Below, piece after piece: positions 1-9,178 of a stretch of 64,000 nucleotides of DNA. How positions within the stretch are numbered: the first letter of the stretch is position 1; each line of letters starts with the position of its first letter. Source of the stretch: Clostridioides difficile (GTDB lineage Bacteria > Bacillota > Clostridia > Peptostreptococcales > Peptostreptococcaceae); NCBI GenBank assembly GCA_024919175.1, contig CP103804.1, positions 2,728,001 through 2,792,000 on the forward strand. The letters run 5' to 3'. The position numbers were made by a program, and so were the translations under genes. The notes beneath the pieces were generated by a model, which was given only the letters and a program-made list of their open reading frames with translations, was not told the DNA's origin and ran no database searches.

Positions 1-185
1 ATCTTCGAAAATTCTGAATTTTATATAGCTTTTTTTATGCTATAATGTTATAATTAAAATATAAATAATATATTATTCTATTTTCATATCTATTTGCTTA
101 TTTTTTAACTTAGTTTCTAATAGCAGTAATCATATTTATCTTTTTAAATGTTCCATTTTTAATAAAAAATGAAGGAGTTGATTTT

Positions 186-419
186 ATGACTACTACTACA
201 AAAAATCGTTTTTATGATTTTGTTCAAGAAAACTTAAATAAATATGTTGAAGTAAATTCTTATTTTAGCAGTTGCCCTCTATATGGGGAAATTATAGAAG
301 CAGACAGCTTATCAATTACACTTTGTTCAAGATATATAGACGAATCTAATCCATCTTTAAACGAAACTTACACACTATATTTACCACTTAGCTCTATAAT
401 AGCTATTAGAACTATATAA
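186..419 (+). CDS. Small Sm-like (LSM-type) hypothetical protein
   Basis: I do not recognise a named family for this 77-residue protein. It starts at an ATG eight bases after a GAAGGAG ribosome binding site. The sequence alternates short hydrophobic strands in an Sm-like pattern: a V-E-V-N-S-Y-F strand, a LYGEI-I-E-A-D turn, a SITL strand, and a C-terminal LPLSSIIAIRTI strand. That resembles the Sm1/Sm2 layout of Hfq/LSM-type beta barrels. It is monocistronic, followed by its own terminator and convergent with the cell-wall protease gene. An RNA-binding role is only a guess from strand pattern; it may simply be an uncharacterised beta-rich protein. Confidence 0.7.
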   Translation: MTTTTKNRFYDFVQENLNKYVEVNSYFSSCPLYGEIIEADSLSITLCSRYIDESNPSLNETYTLYLPLSSIIAIRTI

Positions 420-437
420 AAAAGTTAATTAAATACA

Positions 438-490
438 GGTTATTTTTGTATAGGATGTAAGACGTTGTATATAAAAATAACCCTTTTCTA
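438..490 (+). terminator. Terminator of the small Sm-like gene
   Basis: A 15-bp near-perfect stem (GGTTATTTTTGTATA at 438-452 pairing with 468-482) is followed by a T-rich stretch, 18 bases after the stop codon. Confidence 0.7.
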
Positions 491-518
491 TTTTTGAAGA
501 TGTTAATACATATATTTA

Positions 519-591
519 AAGCTGTAAATAGAATCTTATAATTATTGATTATTTCAGTCATCAATAATTCAAAATAACTATTTACAGCTTT
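519..591. terminator. Nested hairpin between convergent genes
   Basis: Outer arms AAAGCTGTAAATAG (519-532) and CTATTTACAGCTTT (578-591) are perfect complements. An inner inverted repeat ATTATTGAT/ATCAATAAT sits inside them. It lies downstream of the minus-strand protease gene and probably terminates it; the flanking T run is short, so this is moderately supported. Confidence 0.55.
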
Positions 592-634
592 GATTTGACA
601 CTAGCTACTAGAAATATATTAATCTACTAGTATT

Positions 635-3022
635 TTATTTAACACTTTTTAATTTTACTAACTCTTTAAAGGCGTTTTGATTTGCACCTCCACCAACTTG
701 AGTTGCTTTTTCTAGAGTTTTATTTTTAAGAACATTTTTTTGACTATCAGCTAATTTATCACCAACCAAAATTACTGGTGACCCATTTTTTGCTCCTAGA
801 GGTCCAACTGCTAGACCATCTATTAAATCATTTTGACTCTTGATTCCATTTTTAACTACATATGCATTTTTTAAAGTATCTTTTTTATAAAAATTATCTA
901 TTATCTTTGAATTTGTTTCGTCTCTACTACTACCAGATAATCTAGTTGGGTTTTTAAGTTTACTTTCCAAGTTAGTTGATAAAGATACTGTACCACCAAT
1001 AATATAAGACTTCTCTATATTTAGTGAGTTTAAAAATTCATCAGCTCCTTGCAATTCGCTTTTTTCATTTGCAAGTATAATTGGAATATTATTTTCTGCT
1101 GCGGCTGCACCTACACTAATCGCATCAGCCAAACCTTTTACACCATTTACAACAGCTATTTGAGAAACATTTTTTATACTATTCAACTTTTGAGCTAATA
1201 GCAAGCTTGTCTTATATCTGTCACTTCCTGATATTCTTTCAGTTGATATATTTAAGTTTTTTAATTGTTGTTCAGTTTCTTTACTTATGGAATTTTCTCC
1301 ACCTATTAAATATACTTTTTTTGCACCTAATCTCTGTATTTCAGCTTTAGTTTTTGAATTCAAAGCTTCTTTTTGTGTTAATAGTATTGGTGAATTGATA
1401 GCAGATGTAAAAGGAGTTGCTGCCAATGCATCTACTATTGAACCTCCATTTACTAAAACTACATTTTCTGAAGAACTAAATCCATTTTTGCTAACTTTAA
1501 TTGCAGTTTCATATCTATCACTACCAATTAAAGATTCATTTGGAATACTTTCCCCAGAAGATTTTTCTGTAACAGCTTTTATAGTAAAGTTACATGGATA
1601 AAATTTGCTATCTCTGTTTATATCATAGAATTTTCCACTACTATCTATAATATAACTTTCTCCTAAATTTGCTTTTGCTTTAAATGTATCATAACCTGGC
1701 ACATTTGATTCTGAACCTATAGTTGATTCTCCATTTTTATCTTCTATGCTAACTACTATAGCACCTTTTCCTTCTGGTATATCAAAAGAATCTATTGGAA
1801 CTGTTATGTATCCTGAATATTGTGTAGTACCCTCTTTTAATTTTTTCATGTTATTTTCCTGAGGTATACTGTTTACTACTGGAGCATAATATATTTCATA
1901 CTTAGCGCCTATACTCTCAGTTAAAAACATTACAGATTTTAGAGTCTCATCTCCCCTATTAAAGTCAAATACATTTGCAGCTGTTATCTTATTTGAAATT
2001 AAAGGAACAATACTTGCATAGTCATGTTGATACATTTTTTCATCATCGTTTGGTTTTTGACCTCCTCTGATTGAGAAATTATCTATATCAGACATAAGTG
2101 TCTTATCTTCATAAGATATCCAAAAATATCCACGTTCAGAATTATAATCTCCCCAACTATTTTTTATTAGCCATGCACCATTTTTTGATGGTCTATTACT
2201 TGAATTAAAGTTATCTTTAGAGTAATTATCATCCCAACCTACAACTGAAATAGCATGGTTAGTACTAAAACTTTTTGTTGGGCAATAATATGAATTGCTA
2301 TCTTCACTTTGATACCTAATATCTTCATAATAACCTGATGTTACTGCTCCATACTGCAATATAGCATTTTTTGTAGAGTTCATATCATTACTTACACATA
2401 CAGCATCTGTTACATTAAAGACAGTTGGTGCTGTATTCATATTAGCTGGTTTTGTTGCTCCTTGTGCTTTAGATACTTTACCATTATACGGAATATCTTT
2501 TTCCAATTTAGGACCTGACCAAGATGTCAAGTATCCCATAGCTTCATAATTTAAAGCGCCATCCATATCATTTACAGTCCATCCATATTCACCTTCTGAA
2601 GCCCACCATCTTAAATGTTCTTCTGATAAATCATAGTCTCCATAATTCTTTAATTTTAGGAAACTTTCTAAAGTTGCCATAGCTGCAAAGTCCCAGCATA
2701 TTCCAAGATTTTCTTGATTTTTTATTGATGTCATTAATCCTAACTTTCTTGGGTCATAAGATGCTGGAGCTGTTCTTCCTTTACTTTGAACTTTAGTCCC
2801 TTCCAATTGATATGGATTTGGTATAATCCCATTATATTTTTCTGTACGTCCATTTTTAGCATCTTCTAGATATTGTTTATAGGTTTCACTGTATTCAGCT
2901 TTTTTTATCTGATTCAATGTACTTCCATTTTCAGCTGATACAGGAATCGTTGACATTACTAAAATGGATATTAAAAATAATACAATAAACCTTGATGCTT
3001 TTCTTGAAGCAAACTTTTTCAT
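635..3022 (-). CDS. cwp13: Cell-wall cysteine protease with CWB2 repeats (Cwp13-type)
   Basis: This 795-residue exported protein has a signal peptide ending near PVSA (residue 30), a papain-like C1A peptidase domain (about 85-330) and three CWB2 cell-wall-binding repeats (about 490-795). The repeats carry the recurring (I/L)xGSxRxxT signature and anchor such proteins non-covalently to an anionic wall polymer. Catalytic residues visible are Cys109 in NLGICWDFA, His256 in TNHAISVVGWDD and Asn288 in IKNSWGD. The length and domain order match Cwp84 (S-layer processing) and its paralogue Cwp13. It is not next to slpA-type genes here, so Cwp13 is the better match, recalled as the auxiliary, less essential protease. 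Assignment between the two paralogues rests on context and memory. It is followed by its own hairpin. Confidence 0.93.
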   Translation of the reverse strand: MKKFASRKASRFIVLFLISILVMSTIPVSAENGSTLNQIKKAEYSETYKQYLEDAKNGRTEKYNGIIPNPYQLEGTKVQSKGRTAPASYDPRKLGLMTSIKNQENLGICWDFAAMATLESFLKLKNYGDYDLSEEHLRWWASEGEYGWTVNDMDGALNYEAMGYLTSWSGPKLEKDIPYNGKVSKAQGATKPANMNTAPTVFNVTDAVCVSNDMNSTKNAILQYGAVTSGYYEDIRYQSEDSNSYYCPTKSFSTNHAISVVGWDDNYSKDNFNSSNRPSKNGAWLIKNSWGDYNSERGYFWISYEDKTLMSDIDNFSIRGGQKPNDDEKMYQHDYASIVPLISNKITAANVFDFNRGDETLKSVMFLTESIGAKYEIYYAPVVNSIPQENNMKKLKEGTTQYSGYITVPIDSFDIPEGKGAIVVSIEDKNGESTIGSESNVPGYDTFKAKANLGESYIIDSSGKFYDINRDSKFYPCNFTIKAVTEKSSGESIPNESLIGSDRYETAIKVSKNGFSSSENVVLVNGGSIVDALAATPFTSAINSPILLTQKEALNSKTKAEIQRLGAKKVYLIGGENSISKETEQQLKNLNISTERISGSDRYKTSLLLAQKLNSIKNVSQIAVVNGVKGLADAISVGAAAAENNIPIILANEKSELQGADEFLNSLNIEKSYIIGGTVSLSTNLESKLKNPTRLSGSSRDETNSKIIDNFYKKDTLKNAYVVKNGIKSQNDLIDGLAVGPLGAKNGSPVILVGDKLADSQKNVLKNKTLEKATQVGGGANQNAFKELVKLKSVK

Positions 3023-3151
3023 ACTTTCTCCCCCTAACTTCGAGCTAATTTTTAAAGATTTAATACTATATATGACTAAATATTAATTATTTCTAAATAT
3101 ATAATCATTAAATCAATTATACCAAAGTTTTCCTTTAAAAATAAATATAAT

Positions 3152-3198
3152 AAAATAAAAAGCCGAAATTATCTTGGATAAATTCAGCTTTTTATTTT
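3152..3198 (-). terminator. Terminator after the dehydratase activator gene
   Basis: Arms around AAAAAGCCGAAATT and AATTCAGCTTTTT form a stem with flanking A and T runs, located just past the stop codon at 3215. Confidence 0.75.
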
Positions 3199-3214
3199 AT
3201 TTTTTAAGATATTT

Positions 3215-3970
3215 TTATTTAAAACCAATTACTGCTGCACCTAGAGCTCCTATTATCTGAGTATCTTCTGCAATAAATATTTTTTTATCTAATATTTCTT
3301 CTATCATTTTTATTAATACTTTACTCTTTGCAAGACCTCCAGTAAATGCAACTTCATCTACTATTTCTCCTCTTGCTAGCATTGATGTTGACTTATTTGC
3401 AATAGATTTAAGTATTCCTGCTGCTACATCTCCAGTAGAAATATTTTGAGCTAAGAGGCTTACTATTTCTGACTCTGCAAAAACTGTACACATGCTAGAT
3501 ATATTAACTGGTTCATTTCCTTGAGCTAGTGTATCAATACTTTCTATATCACTTCCCAACAGATTAGAAGTAATTTCTAAAAACCTACCAGTACCAGCAG
3601 CACACTTATCATTCATTATAAAATTAAATACATTTCCATCTCTATCTAAATTTATAACTTTACTATCTTGACCACCTACATCTAAAATAGTCCTTACATT
3701 CTCATTTAAGAAGTAAACTCCCCTAGTGTGACACGTTATTTCTGTTACTTTCTTATCGGCAAAGTCCATTACCCCTCTGCCATAACCTGTACCTACTACT
3801 TTTTTTATATCTTTTTTATCAATTCCATTGCTTAACAATTCATAAACTTGTTTAGACGTACTTTTAGGGCTCCATCCAGTTGGTATAATTATTTTTTTGA
3901 CAATTTTTTTACCATCAAATAACACACCTTTTGTTGCTACTGACCCTGAGTCCACTCCTATACTAAACAT
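3215..3970 (-). CDS. BadF/HgdC-type ATPase activator (double-cubane protein reductase)
   Basis: This 251-residue protein belongs to the BadF/BadG/BcrA/BcrD ASKHA ATPase family, whose dimers hold one [4Fe-4S] cluster and use ATP to push low-potential electrons into a partner. Visible features are the N-terminal phosphate loop (MFSIGVDSGSVATKG), a GGQDSK phosphate-2 motif near 99-104, and the two cluster cysteines, Cys123 (NDKCAAGTGR) and Cys161 (SSMCTVFAES). It follows the partner gene by 21 bases, clearly in one operon. Because the partner is a single subunit rather than an A/B dehydratase pair, the best match is the double-cubane-cluster protein/reductase (DCCP/DCCP-R, E. coli YjiM/YjiL type) rather than a 2-hydroxyacyl-CoA dehydratase activator. 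The natural substrate is unknown. Confidence 0.9.
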   Translation of the reverse strand: MFSIGVDSGSVATKGVLFDGKKIVKKIIIPTGWSPKSTSKQVYELLSNGIDKKDIKKVVGTGYGRGVMDFADKKVTEITCHTRGVYFLNENVRTILDVGGQDSKVINLDRDGNVFNFIMNDKCAAGTGRFLEITSNLLGSDIESIDTLAQGNEPVNISSMCTVFAESEIVSLLAQNISTGDVAAGILKSIANKSTSMLARGEIVDEVAFTGGLAKSKVLIKMIEEILDKKIFIAEDTQIIGALGAAVIGFK

Positions 3971-3991
3971 AACCCCTCCTATTATTTACTC

Positions 3992-5143
3992 CTATAACAT
4001 CTCTACAAACGCCTCAAATCTAGTTCTTAATTGTTCAGTATCTGATTTTGAATAATCGGTTTCAAGAGACATAAATGGTTTATTTTTTTCTTTTGTGACA
4101 AATTCTCTTACTCTGTAACTTTCTATATTAAATGTATGACAGGCTTGTAAAACTACATCTATTACACCATCTACATTATATTCATCTATTATTCTATCTA
4201 ATAGTTCAATTCTATGGTCATTGTTCATCATACAAGAACAACCTATATTTATGTATTTTTGTGTTAAAGCATCATACACATCTTCTGTTTCTTCATCAAC
4301 TAGTAAATCATTGGATCTTATGGCTCCACAAAGTTCATATGCAACAACTGATGCTCCAGCATCTTCTAAAGTTTTAACTATTTTTTCACTTATTCCACCA
4401 ATTGGAGAACCTGTTATAAGAATTCTTGGTTTATCTTTTGTAACTGGACATTCTCCTTTTTCATATCTTTCTTTCATATCATCTATCACTTTTCTTAAAG
4501 ATTGCTTAAGTTCAATACGGTCAAATTTAAAACCTGCTTGATATAATACATTATGAAGTTCAAGACCTGTAAGGGCAGATGGTTGTAATTTACCAAGTGC
4601 ATAAAACTCCTTTAGAAGTTCTCTTTCTTCATTCTTATCTTTTATTGCAACTCTTATATCATCTTCTGTTATAGTCACTCCTAAAGATTTTTCAACTTCA
4701 TCTTTTAATTTTACCATTTCATCTTTCCAAAGCTTATATGCAAACTCACCTTTTGCAGTATTTGGTAAATGCATTACATATGTTGGCTTAACCTTTGCAA
4801 GCTCTTCATACATTTTTTTCTTGCCATCACAAGTAGTTTCTCCTATTAGTAAATCAGAAAAATAGAAATATGGACATGTATCTGTTATTGCATGCCCATA
4901 GCTTGATTTTATTAAAGGACAAAGATTTCTCGGTAACACTTTTTCTGCATCTGGAATAGGTTCTTCACTAACTCCACAAACACCTACTACTGTTGCTCCT
5001 GCTGCCATTGGAATCTCAACTGGAGTAAATGTACAAAACACTCCAACCATTTTTTTCCCACTTTCTTTAAGTTCCTTTGCATTTATAAATCCTTTTTGTC
5101 TAGCTTCATTAAAACTATCAAATTGTTTTGGTAAATTTGCCAT
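3992..5143 (-). CDS. Double-cubane cluster protein, HgdB/YjiM family
   Basis: The 383-residue protein is of the 2-hydroxyacyl-CoA dehydratase D-component family (PF06050). Conserved cysteines are seen at 37 (FCTFTPVEI), 75 (RNLCPLIKSS), 90 (DTCPYF) and 105 (TTCDGKKKMYE), with more in the C-terminal half (YELCGAIRS, NIGCSCMMNND, LQACHTF). This fits the single-subunit class that carries an [8Fe-9S] double-cubane cluster and reduces small molecules when driven by the ATPase encoded just downstream. A true dehydratase would normally have a second subunit and CoA-transferase or acyl-CoA dehydrogenase neighbours, and none is present. The start ATG follows a good GGGAGGAAT ribosome binding site. The physiological reaction cannot be read from sequence. 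Confidence 0.9.
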   Translation of the reverse strand: MANLPKQFDSFNEARQKGFINAKELKESGKKMVGVFCTFTPVEIPMAAGATVVGVCGVSEEPIPDAEKVLPRNLCPLIKSSYGHAITDTCPYFYFSDLLIGETTCDGKKKMYEELAKVKPTYVMHLPNTAKGEFAYKLWKDEMVKLKDEVEKSLGVTITEDDIRVAIKDKNEERELLKEFYALGKLQPSALTGLELHNVLYQAGFKFDRIELKQSLRKVIDDMKERYEKGECPVTKDKPRILITGSPIGGISEKIVKTLEDAGASVVAYELCGAIRSNDLLVDEETEDVYDALTQKYINIGCSCMMNNDHRIELLDRIIDEYNVDGVIDVVLQACHTFNIESYRVREFVTKEKNKPFMSLETDYSKSDTEQLRTRFEAFVEML

Positions 5144-5341
5144 GAAAATATTCCTCCCAATTACTTCTCTTTATAATTCATTTTGTATTTTAAACAGTAA
5201 AACTTAAATATTTCCATTAAAATACAAACCTCTACATTAGATTTTATCATGCTTTACCTTTCACTCATCATTGTTTTTATCAATGCAAATTAATATATAT
5301 ATAGATATATTTTATAGTCACTTTTAAAATTTTAACATTTA

Positions 5342-6079
5342 TTAATTAAGCTCTCTAATCCTCAATCTATAAGCAAATACTGCTGTTTCATGTAATTTAT
5401 CAATTAATTTTCCATTTACATAAAACCCTACAAATGCTCCTATTCCAGGCATTAGCTGCAAAAGTTTAGCTAAATCCAAATAATCCCTGTATTCTTGCTG
5501 AAAAGTTCTCCAATCAAAATCATTGATATCATTTGGTAAATTCTTTATATACTCATCCCAATTACTCATCAATTTAAATGTTGTATTTATATTAGATTGA
5601 CTAGAAAAAGCCAACTGCAATATACTTAGTATATAAATTCTTTCTCTATAGTCTTTGACATCATATCCATATATTGAAGCAATATCATATAAAAATTTTA
5701 TCTTAATACCTAAAAGTAGAGGAAAATCGGAGAGCCCTAAAAAAATCCCTCCAGCTCCTGTACCTGCTCCTTCAATCATTGCTGTAGTTTTATAATTTTT
5801 AGCCTTTTCATCAACTAGCTTTTCCCTTTCTTCTAAAGATATATTTCTAATTGGTGGTTTTGTAGCATATTTATATCCAAACAATACAGTTTTTGTCATT
5901 CCTTTTATTGAAGAAGTCATTATTTCATGGTATTTATCTGGCAATACTCCATTGAATTTATTTTGTATACCTTTTGATGCTTTGTCAAATATAGACGGTT
6001 TTTTTAATATATCTTTCTTCCACTGTTCTAATTCTTTTTTTGCTAATTCATTATAAGAAATCTCTTTATAATTTTTCAA
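5342..6079 (-). CDS. EcsC family protein
   Basis: This 245-residue protein matches the EcsC family: an N-terminal helix, then a glycine-rich GAGTGAGGIFLGLSDFP segment (about 105-121) followed by the LLLGIKIKFLYDIASIYGYD stretch typical of the family. There is no clear signal peptide; the central hydrophobic region may associate with the membrane. The start is TTG at 6077-6079, supported by AGGAG eight bases upstream. In Bacillus the name comes from the ecs locus, but the biochemical role of the family is not established. It stands alone between the dehydratase-like pair and add, so context gives no further clue. Confidence 0.85.
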   Translation of the reverse strand: MKNYKEISYNELAKKELEQWKKDILKKPSIFDKASKGIQNKFNGVLPDKYHEIMTSSIKGMTKTVLFGYKYATKPPIRNISLEEREKLVDEKAKNYKTTAMIEGAGTGAGGIFLGLSDFPLLLGIKIKFLYDIASIYGYDVKDYRERIYILSILQLAFSSQSNINTTFKLMSNWDEYIKNLPNDINDFDWRTFQQEYRDYLDLAKLLQLMPGIGAFVGFYVNGKLIDKLHETAVFAYRLRIRELN

Positions 6080-6153
6080 ATTTATCTCCTACTCTAAAAT
6101 ACATATTTAATTAACTTACTTAATTTATTTAAAAGTCTAATTCATTTAACCTA

Positions 6154-7143
6154 CTAAATTAGACTGTGTAAATATTTTTTAGTTTCTTTATCTGCAAAGC
6201 TTGCTTCTACTGTGTTTTTATAAATTTTTTTATAGTCTTCTAAGCTTAGATTAAATATATCAAAGATTAAATTTAGCTCTGAATTTAAACTTATATCTGA
6301 TACAGTTCTATTATCAGTATTTATACTTACATGTAAATTATCTTTATAAAAATCGTAAAATGGATGTGTTTTATAAGAATCTACTGTCTTAGTTTGTACA
6401 TTACTGGTTGGGCATATTTCCAGTAATACTTTTTTATTTTTAACTAAATCATATGCTTCTTTTTCTTCATTAATTTTTATACCATGACCAATTCTATCTG
6501 CCTTTAAAATATTTATAGCATCTAATACATTTTTTCCACTTGCTGCTTCTCCTGCATGTATTGTAATTTTATATCCATAATCTCTTGCTAGTTTAAAAGC
6601 TTCTTCATATTCGCTGCAAAACCCGTCTTTCTCTGGCCCACATAAATCTACTGCTACAACACCCCTATTTATAAAGGATTTACCTGCTTCAATTACCAAT
6701 AACGCTTCTTTTGATGTCATGGTTCTCATGCAACCTAATATTAAATTTCCTTTTATATCATAAAGACTTTCAGCATCTCTAATTCCTTCAACTACACTTT
6801 CAATTATACTCTTAACACTCAACCCTTTTTGAATATGAAGTAATGGAGCAAATCTAATTTCTATATATTTAATATTTTCTTTACTTGCATCCTCCAAAAG
6901 CTCAAAGCTAATTCTTTTTAAACTCTCTTTAGATTGCATAACTTTTAGAGGTAAATCAAATCTTTTTAAATATTCATCAAGCGAAGTACAATCATGTGGA
7001 ACCTTTGATAATTTTTTTATTTCATTAATATTATCTGAAGGCAAGTCTATTCTCTCTTTAAGTGCTATATCAAATATAGTTTCCACTCTAACACTTCCAT
7101 CTAAATGGCAATGCAATTCTACCTTAGGCAAATTTTTAAACAT
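6154..7143 (-). CDS. add: Adenosine deaminase
   Basis: The 329-residue cytosolic enzyme converts adenosine (and deoxyadenosine) to inosine in purine salvage. The metal-binding HxH is at residues 11-13 (VELHCHLDGS). The catalytic HAGE motif (ITIHAGEAA), DRIGHGI and SINTDNRTV, which holds the last zinc ligand, are all present in family order, so it should be active. Length is normal for bacterial Add. The ATG follows AAGGAGGACAAA. It is 74 bases downstream of ecsC's start region and divergent from gltS. Confidence 0.95.
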   Translation of the reverse strand: MFKNLPKVELHCHLDGSVRVETIFDIALKERIDLPSDNINEIKKLSKVPHDCTSLDEYLKRFDLPLKVMQSKESLKRISFELLEDASKENIKYIEIRFAPLLHIQKGLSVKSIIESVVEGIRDAESLYDIKGNLILGCMRTMTSKEALLVIEAGKSFINRGVVAVDLCGPEKDGFCSEYEEAFKLARDYGYKITIHAGEAASGKNVLDAINILKADRIGHGIKINEEKEAYDLVKNKKVLLEICPTSNVQTKTVDSYKTHPFYDFYKDNLHVSINTDNRTVSDISLNSELNLIFDIFNLSLEDYKKIYKNTVEASFADKETKKYLHSLI

Positions 7144-7413
7144 TTTGTCCTCCTTTTACACTTATAACTAATATATCTTATTTATAAATTTTTAAGTCTT
7201 ATTTCTATTATAACAATATACTAAAATTTTTCATGTTAAAAGCTGTATATTATTAAAATATTCTCATTTAATTTATAATTATCTAATTATATCCATTGAT
7301 TTTTTTTAATATACATTTATTAATATATATTTGATAGTAAAAATTCCATTACATAATAATTTAAATTATACAAAGACGATTTTAAATTTTTAAACTACAA
7401 AGGAGGATTTATT

Positions 7414-8682
7414 TTGATTACTTTAACTTTTAATACTGTACAAACTTTAACCTTATCTATGCTATTCTTTTTAATTGGTAATCTATTAAAAAATAAGATT
7501 AAATTTTTAAATAACTTCTGTATACCTGCACCAGTAATAGGAGGTTTATTGTTTTGTTTTTTAAATTTATTTCTTAAGTATTTTCATATAGCAGATATAT
7601 CTGTAAGTGGAAATTTAATGCCAAATTTCATAACTTTCTTTTTTACAACTATTGGACTTGAAATAAGTATAAACCTTATAAAAAAAGGTGGTCGTGTATT
7701 ATTTAGATATTGGATTTTATGCGGAATACTAGCTTTTTGTCAAAACATTATAGCTATATCAATATCAAAAATTATAAAGCTTGAACCACTTTTAGGACTT
7801 ATGTGTGGTAATGTCTCTATGGAAGGTGGTCATGGTTATTCAGCTGCATTTGGACTTACAATAGAAAGTCTTGGTGTAAATGGTGCAGTTGGTGTTGGTT
7901 TATCTGCTGCAACAATAGGTCTTATTATAGGTGGGATATTAGGATGTCCTGTTGCTAAGTTTTTGATAGAAAAATATAAATTGCAACCTTCAACAAAATT
8001 AGATTCATCAAGTTTTAGATATAAAAAAGATTCAATGAGGTTAAAAAATAAATTTTTTAGAAATAAAAATAGAGCAAGCAAAAACAGAGTGAGCAAAAAC
8101 GGATTTTCTCAAACTATAACTCCTACTATATTTTTAGAGCAAGTTCTACTTATATTTATTTGTATAAATACAGGAGAAATTATAAGTAGAATATTTTATA
8201 TGACATTTAACATTCTTTTACCTTCTGTTGTAACTTGTATGTTTTCAGCAGTTATTTTTAGAAACTTAAATGACAAAATAAATATACTAGAGTTAAACTT
8301 TAAACTTATAGAATTTCTAAAAGAACTTTCATTAGGAATTTTTCTAACATTATCTCTCATGAATATAGATTTATTTGAATTATCAACACTATTGCCTCCA
8401 ATTCTCCTAATAGTAGCTTTCCAAGCAACCTTTATAATTTTATTTTCAATATTTATTTGTTTTAGAATACTTGGAAAAGATTTTGATTCTGCCATCATAA
8501 TAAGTGGTTTGATTGGACATGGAATAGGTGCTACTCCAAATGCTTTAGCCAATATGAGCTCTTTAACACAAAAATATGGAGATTCTCCAAAAGCGTTTTT
8601 GGTTGTTCCCTTAGTAAGCGGTTTTTTACTAGATGCCATTAGCATTCCTTGTATACTATTTTTTATAAACATACTGAGTTAG
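7414..8682 (+). CDS. gltS: Sodium/glutamate symporter GltS
   Basis: The 422-residue integral membrane protein is of the ESS family (GltS), which imports glutamate with Na+. Two inverted halves are visible: the first pore loop around GGHGYSAAFGLT with upstream PVIGGLLFC, and the second around GLIGHGIGATPNALANM. A charged cytoplasmic linker of about 45 residues (KDSMRLKNKFFRNKNRAS region, near 205-235) contains a small internal repetition of SKN and NR units. The ATG/TTG start lies 11 bases after AGGAGG at 7401-7406; the annotated first codon is TTG. It is monocistronic, ending in a terminator that overlaps its stop. Confidence 0.93.
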   Translation: MITLTFNTVQTLTLSMLFFLIGNLLKNKIKFLNNFCIPAPVIGGLLFCFLNLFLKYFHIADISVSGNLMPNFITFFFTTIGLEISINLIKKGGRVLFRYWILCGILAFCQNIIAISISKIIKLEPLLGLMCGNVSMEGGHGYSAAFGLTIESLGVNGAVGVGLSAATIGLIIGGILGCPVAKFLIEKYKLQPSTKLDSSSFRYKKDSMRLKNKFFRNKNRASKNRVSKNGFSQTITPTIFLEQVLLIFICINTGEIISRIFYMTFNILLPSVVTCMFSAVIFRNLNDKINILELNFKLIEFLKELSLGIFLTLSLMNIDLFELSTLLPPILLIVAFQATFIILFSIFICFRILGKDFDSAIIISGLIGHGIGATPNALANMSSLTQKYGDSPKAFLVVPLVSGFLLDAISIPCILFFINILS

Positions 8683-8697
8683 TATGTTTATTTTTTG
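8667..8697 (+). terminator. gltS terminator
   Basis: The arms AAACATACT (8667-8675) and AGTATGTTT (8681-8689) are followed by a T-rich tract. The stem overlaps the gltS stop codon. Confidence 0.75.
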
Positions 8698-8704
8698 TTA
8701 TATA

Positions 8705-8738
8705 TTGACAAATTAGCTTTTTTAGTATATATTATAAA
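8705..8738 (+). promoter_or_regulatory. feoA promoter
   Basis: A perfect -35 TTGACA (8705-8710) is followed, after about 15-17 bases, by -10-like TATATT/TATTAT sequences (8726-8738). Confidence 0.6.
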
Positions 8739-8748
8739 TATAGAACTT

Positions 8749-8767
8749 GATAATGATTTTCATTAGG
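8749..8767 (+). promoter_or_regulatory. Fur box upstream of feoA
   Basis: GATAATGATTTTCATTAGG matches 15 of 19 positions of the classical Fur consensus. It lies between the promoter and the ribosome binding site, overlapping the start of AGGAGG, so repression by Fur under iron sufficiency is expected. Confidence 0.75.
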
Positions 8768-8778
8768 AGGTGTTAATA

Positions 8779-9003
8779 ATGACTGTTTACAACTTGAAAC
8801 TTGGGCAAAAGGGAATTATAGATAATATAGCTGGAAATGAAAAACTTATGAAGAGACTTCTTGCTTTAGGATTAATAGATGGCACTGAAGTTGAAGTAAA
8901 AAAAATAGCCCCTCTTAATGATCCTATAGTGATTAGATTTAGAGGATTTGATTTAGCTATTAGAAAATCTGATGCAAAGAATATAAATTTAAAAAATAAT
9001 TAA
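8779..9003 (+). CDS. feoA: Stand-alone FeoA protein
   Basis: A 74-residue FeoA/SH3-like protein (MTVYNLKLGQKGII...RFRGFDLAIRKSDA) that modulates the FeoB ferrous-iron transporter. I chose ATG 8779 rather than the in-frame GTG at 8770, because AGGAGG (8765-8770) would otherwise overlap that start; eight bases then separate it from the ATG. No feoB is adjacent, so this is either an orphan FeoA acting with a distant FeoB or one used as an FeoA-type regulator. The Fur box just upstream supports an iron role. Confidence 0.92.
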   Translation: MTVYNLKLGQKGIIDNIAGNEKLMKRLLALGLIDGTEVEVKKIAPLNDPIVIRFRGFDLAIRKSDAKNINLKNN

Positions 9004-9020
9004 TATAGAATAAAAATAAA

Positions 9021-9048
9021 AAAGAGATTTTAAAATCTCTTTTTTTAT
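9021..9048 (+). terminator. feoA terminator
   Basis: AAAGAGATTTTAAAATCTCTTT forms an 11-bp stem followed by a run of T. Confidence 0.85.
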
Positions 9049-9178
9049 TTGCATTAAAACCATTTGTATTAGAGCCTTAAGTAACCTTAAGAGTATAGTC
9101 ACTAACATTTTATATTTGGTACAAAATTTAAAATAGAAATTTATATTAATACCTCAATAAGTTGATTTTCTCGATAAA

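Noticed and set aside
8770..8778. GTG start for FeoA
   Set aside because: It overlaps AGGAGG; ATG 8779 has ideal spacing.
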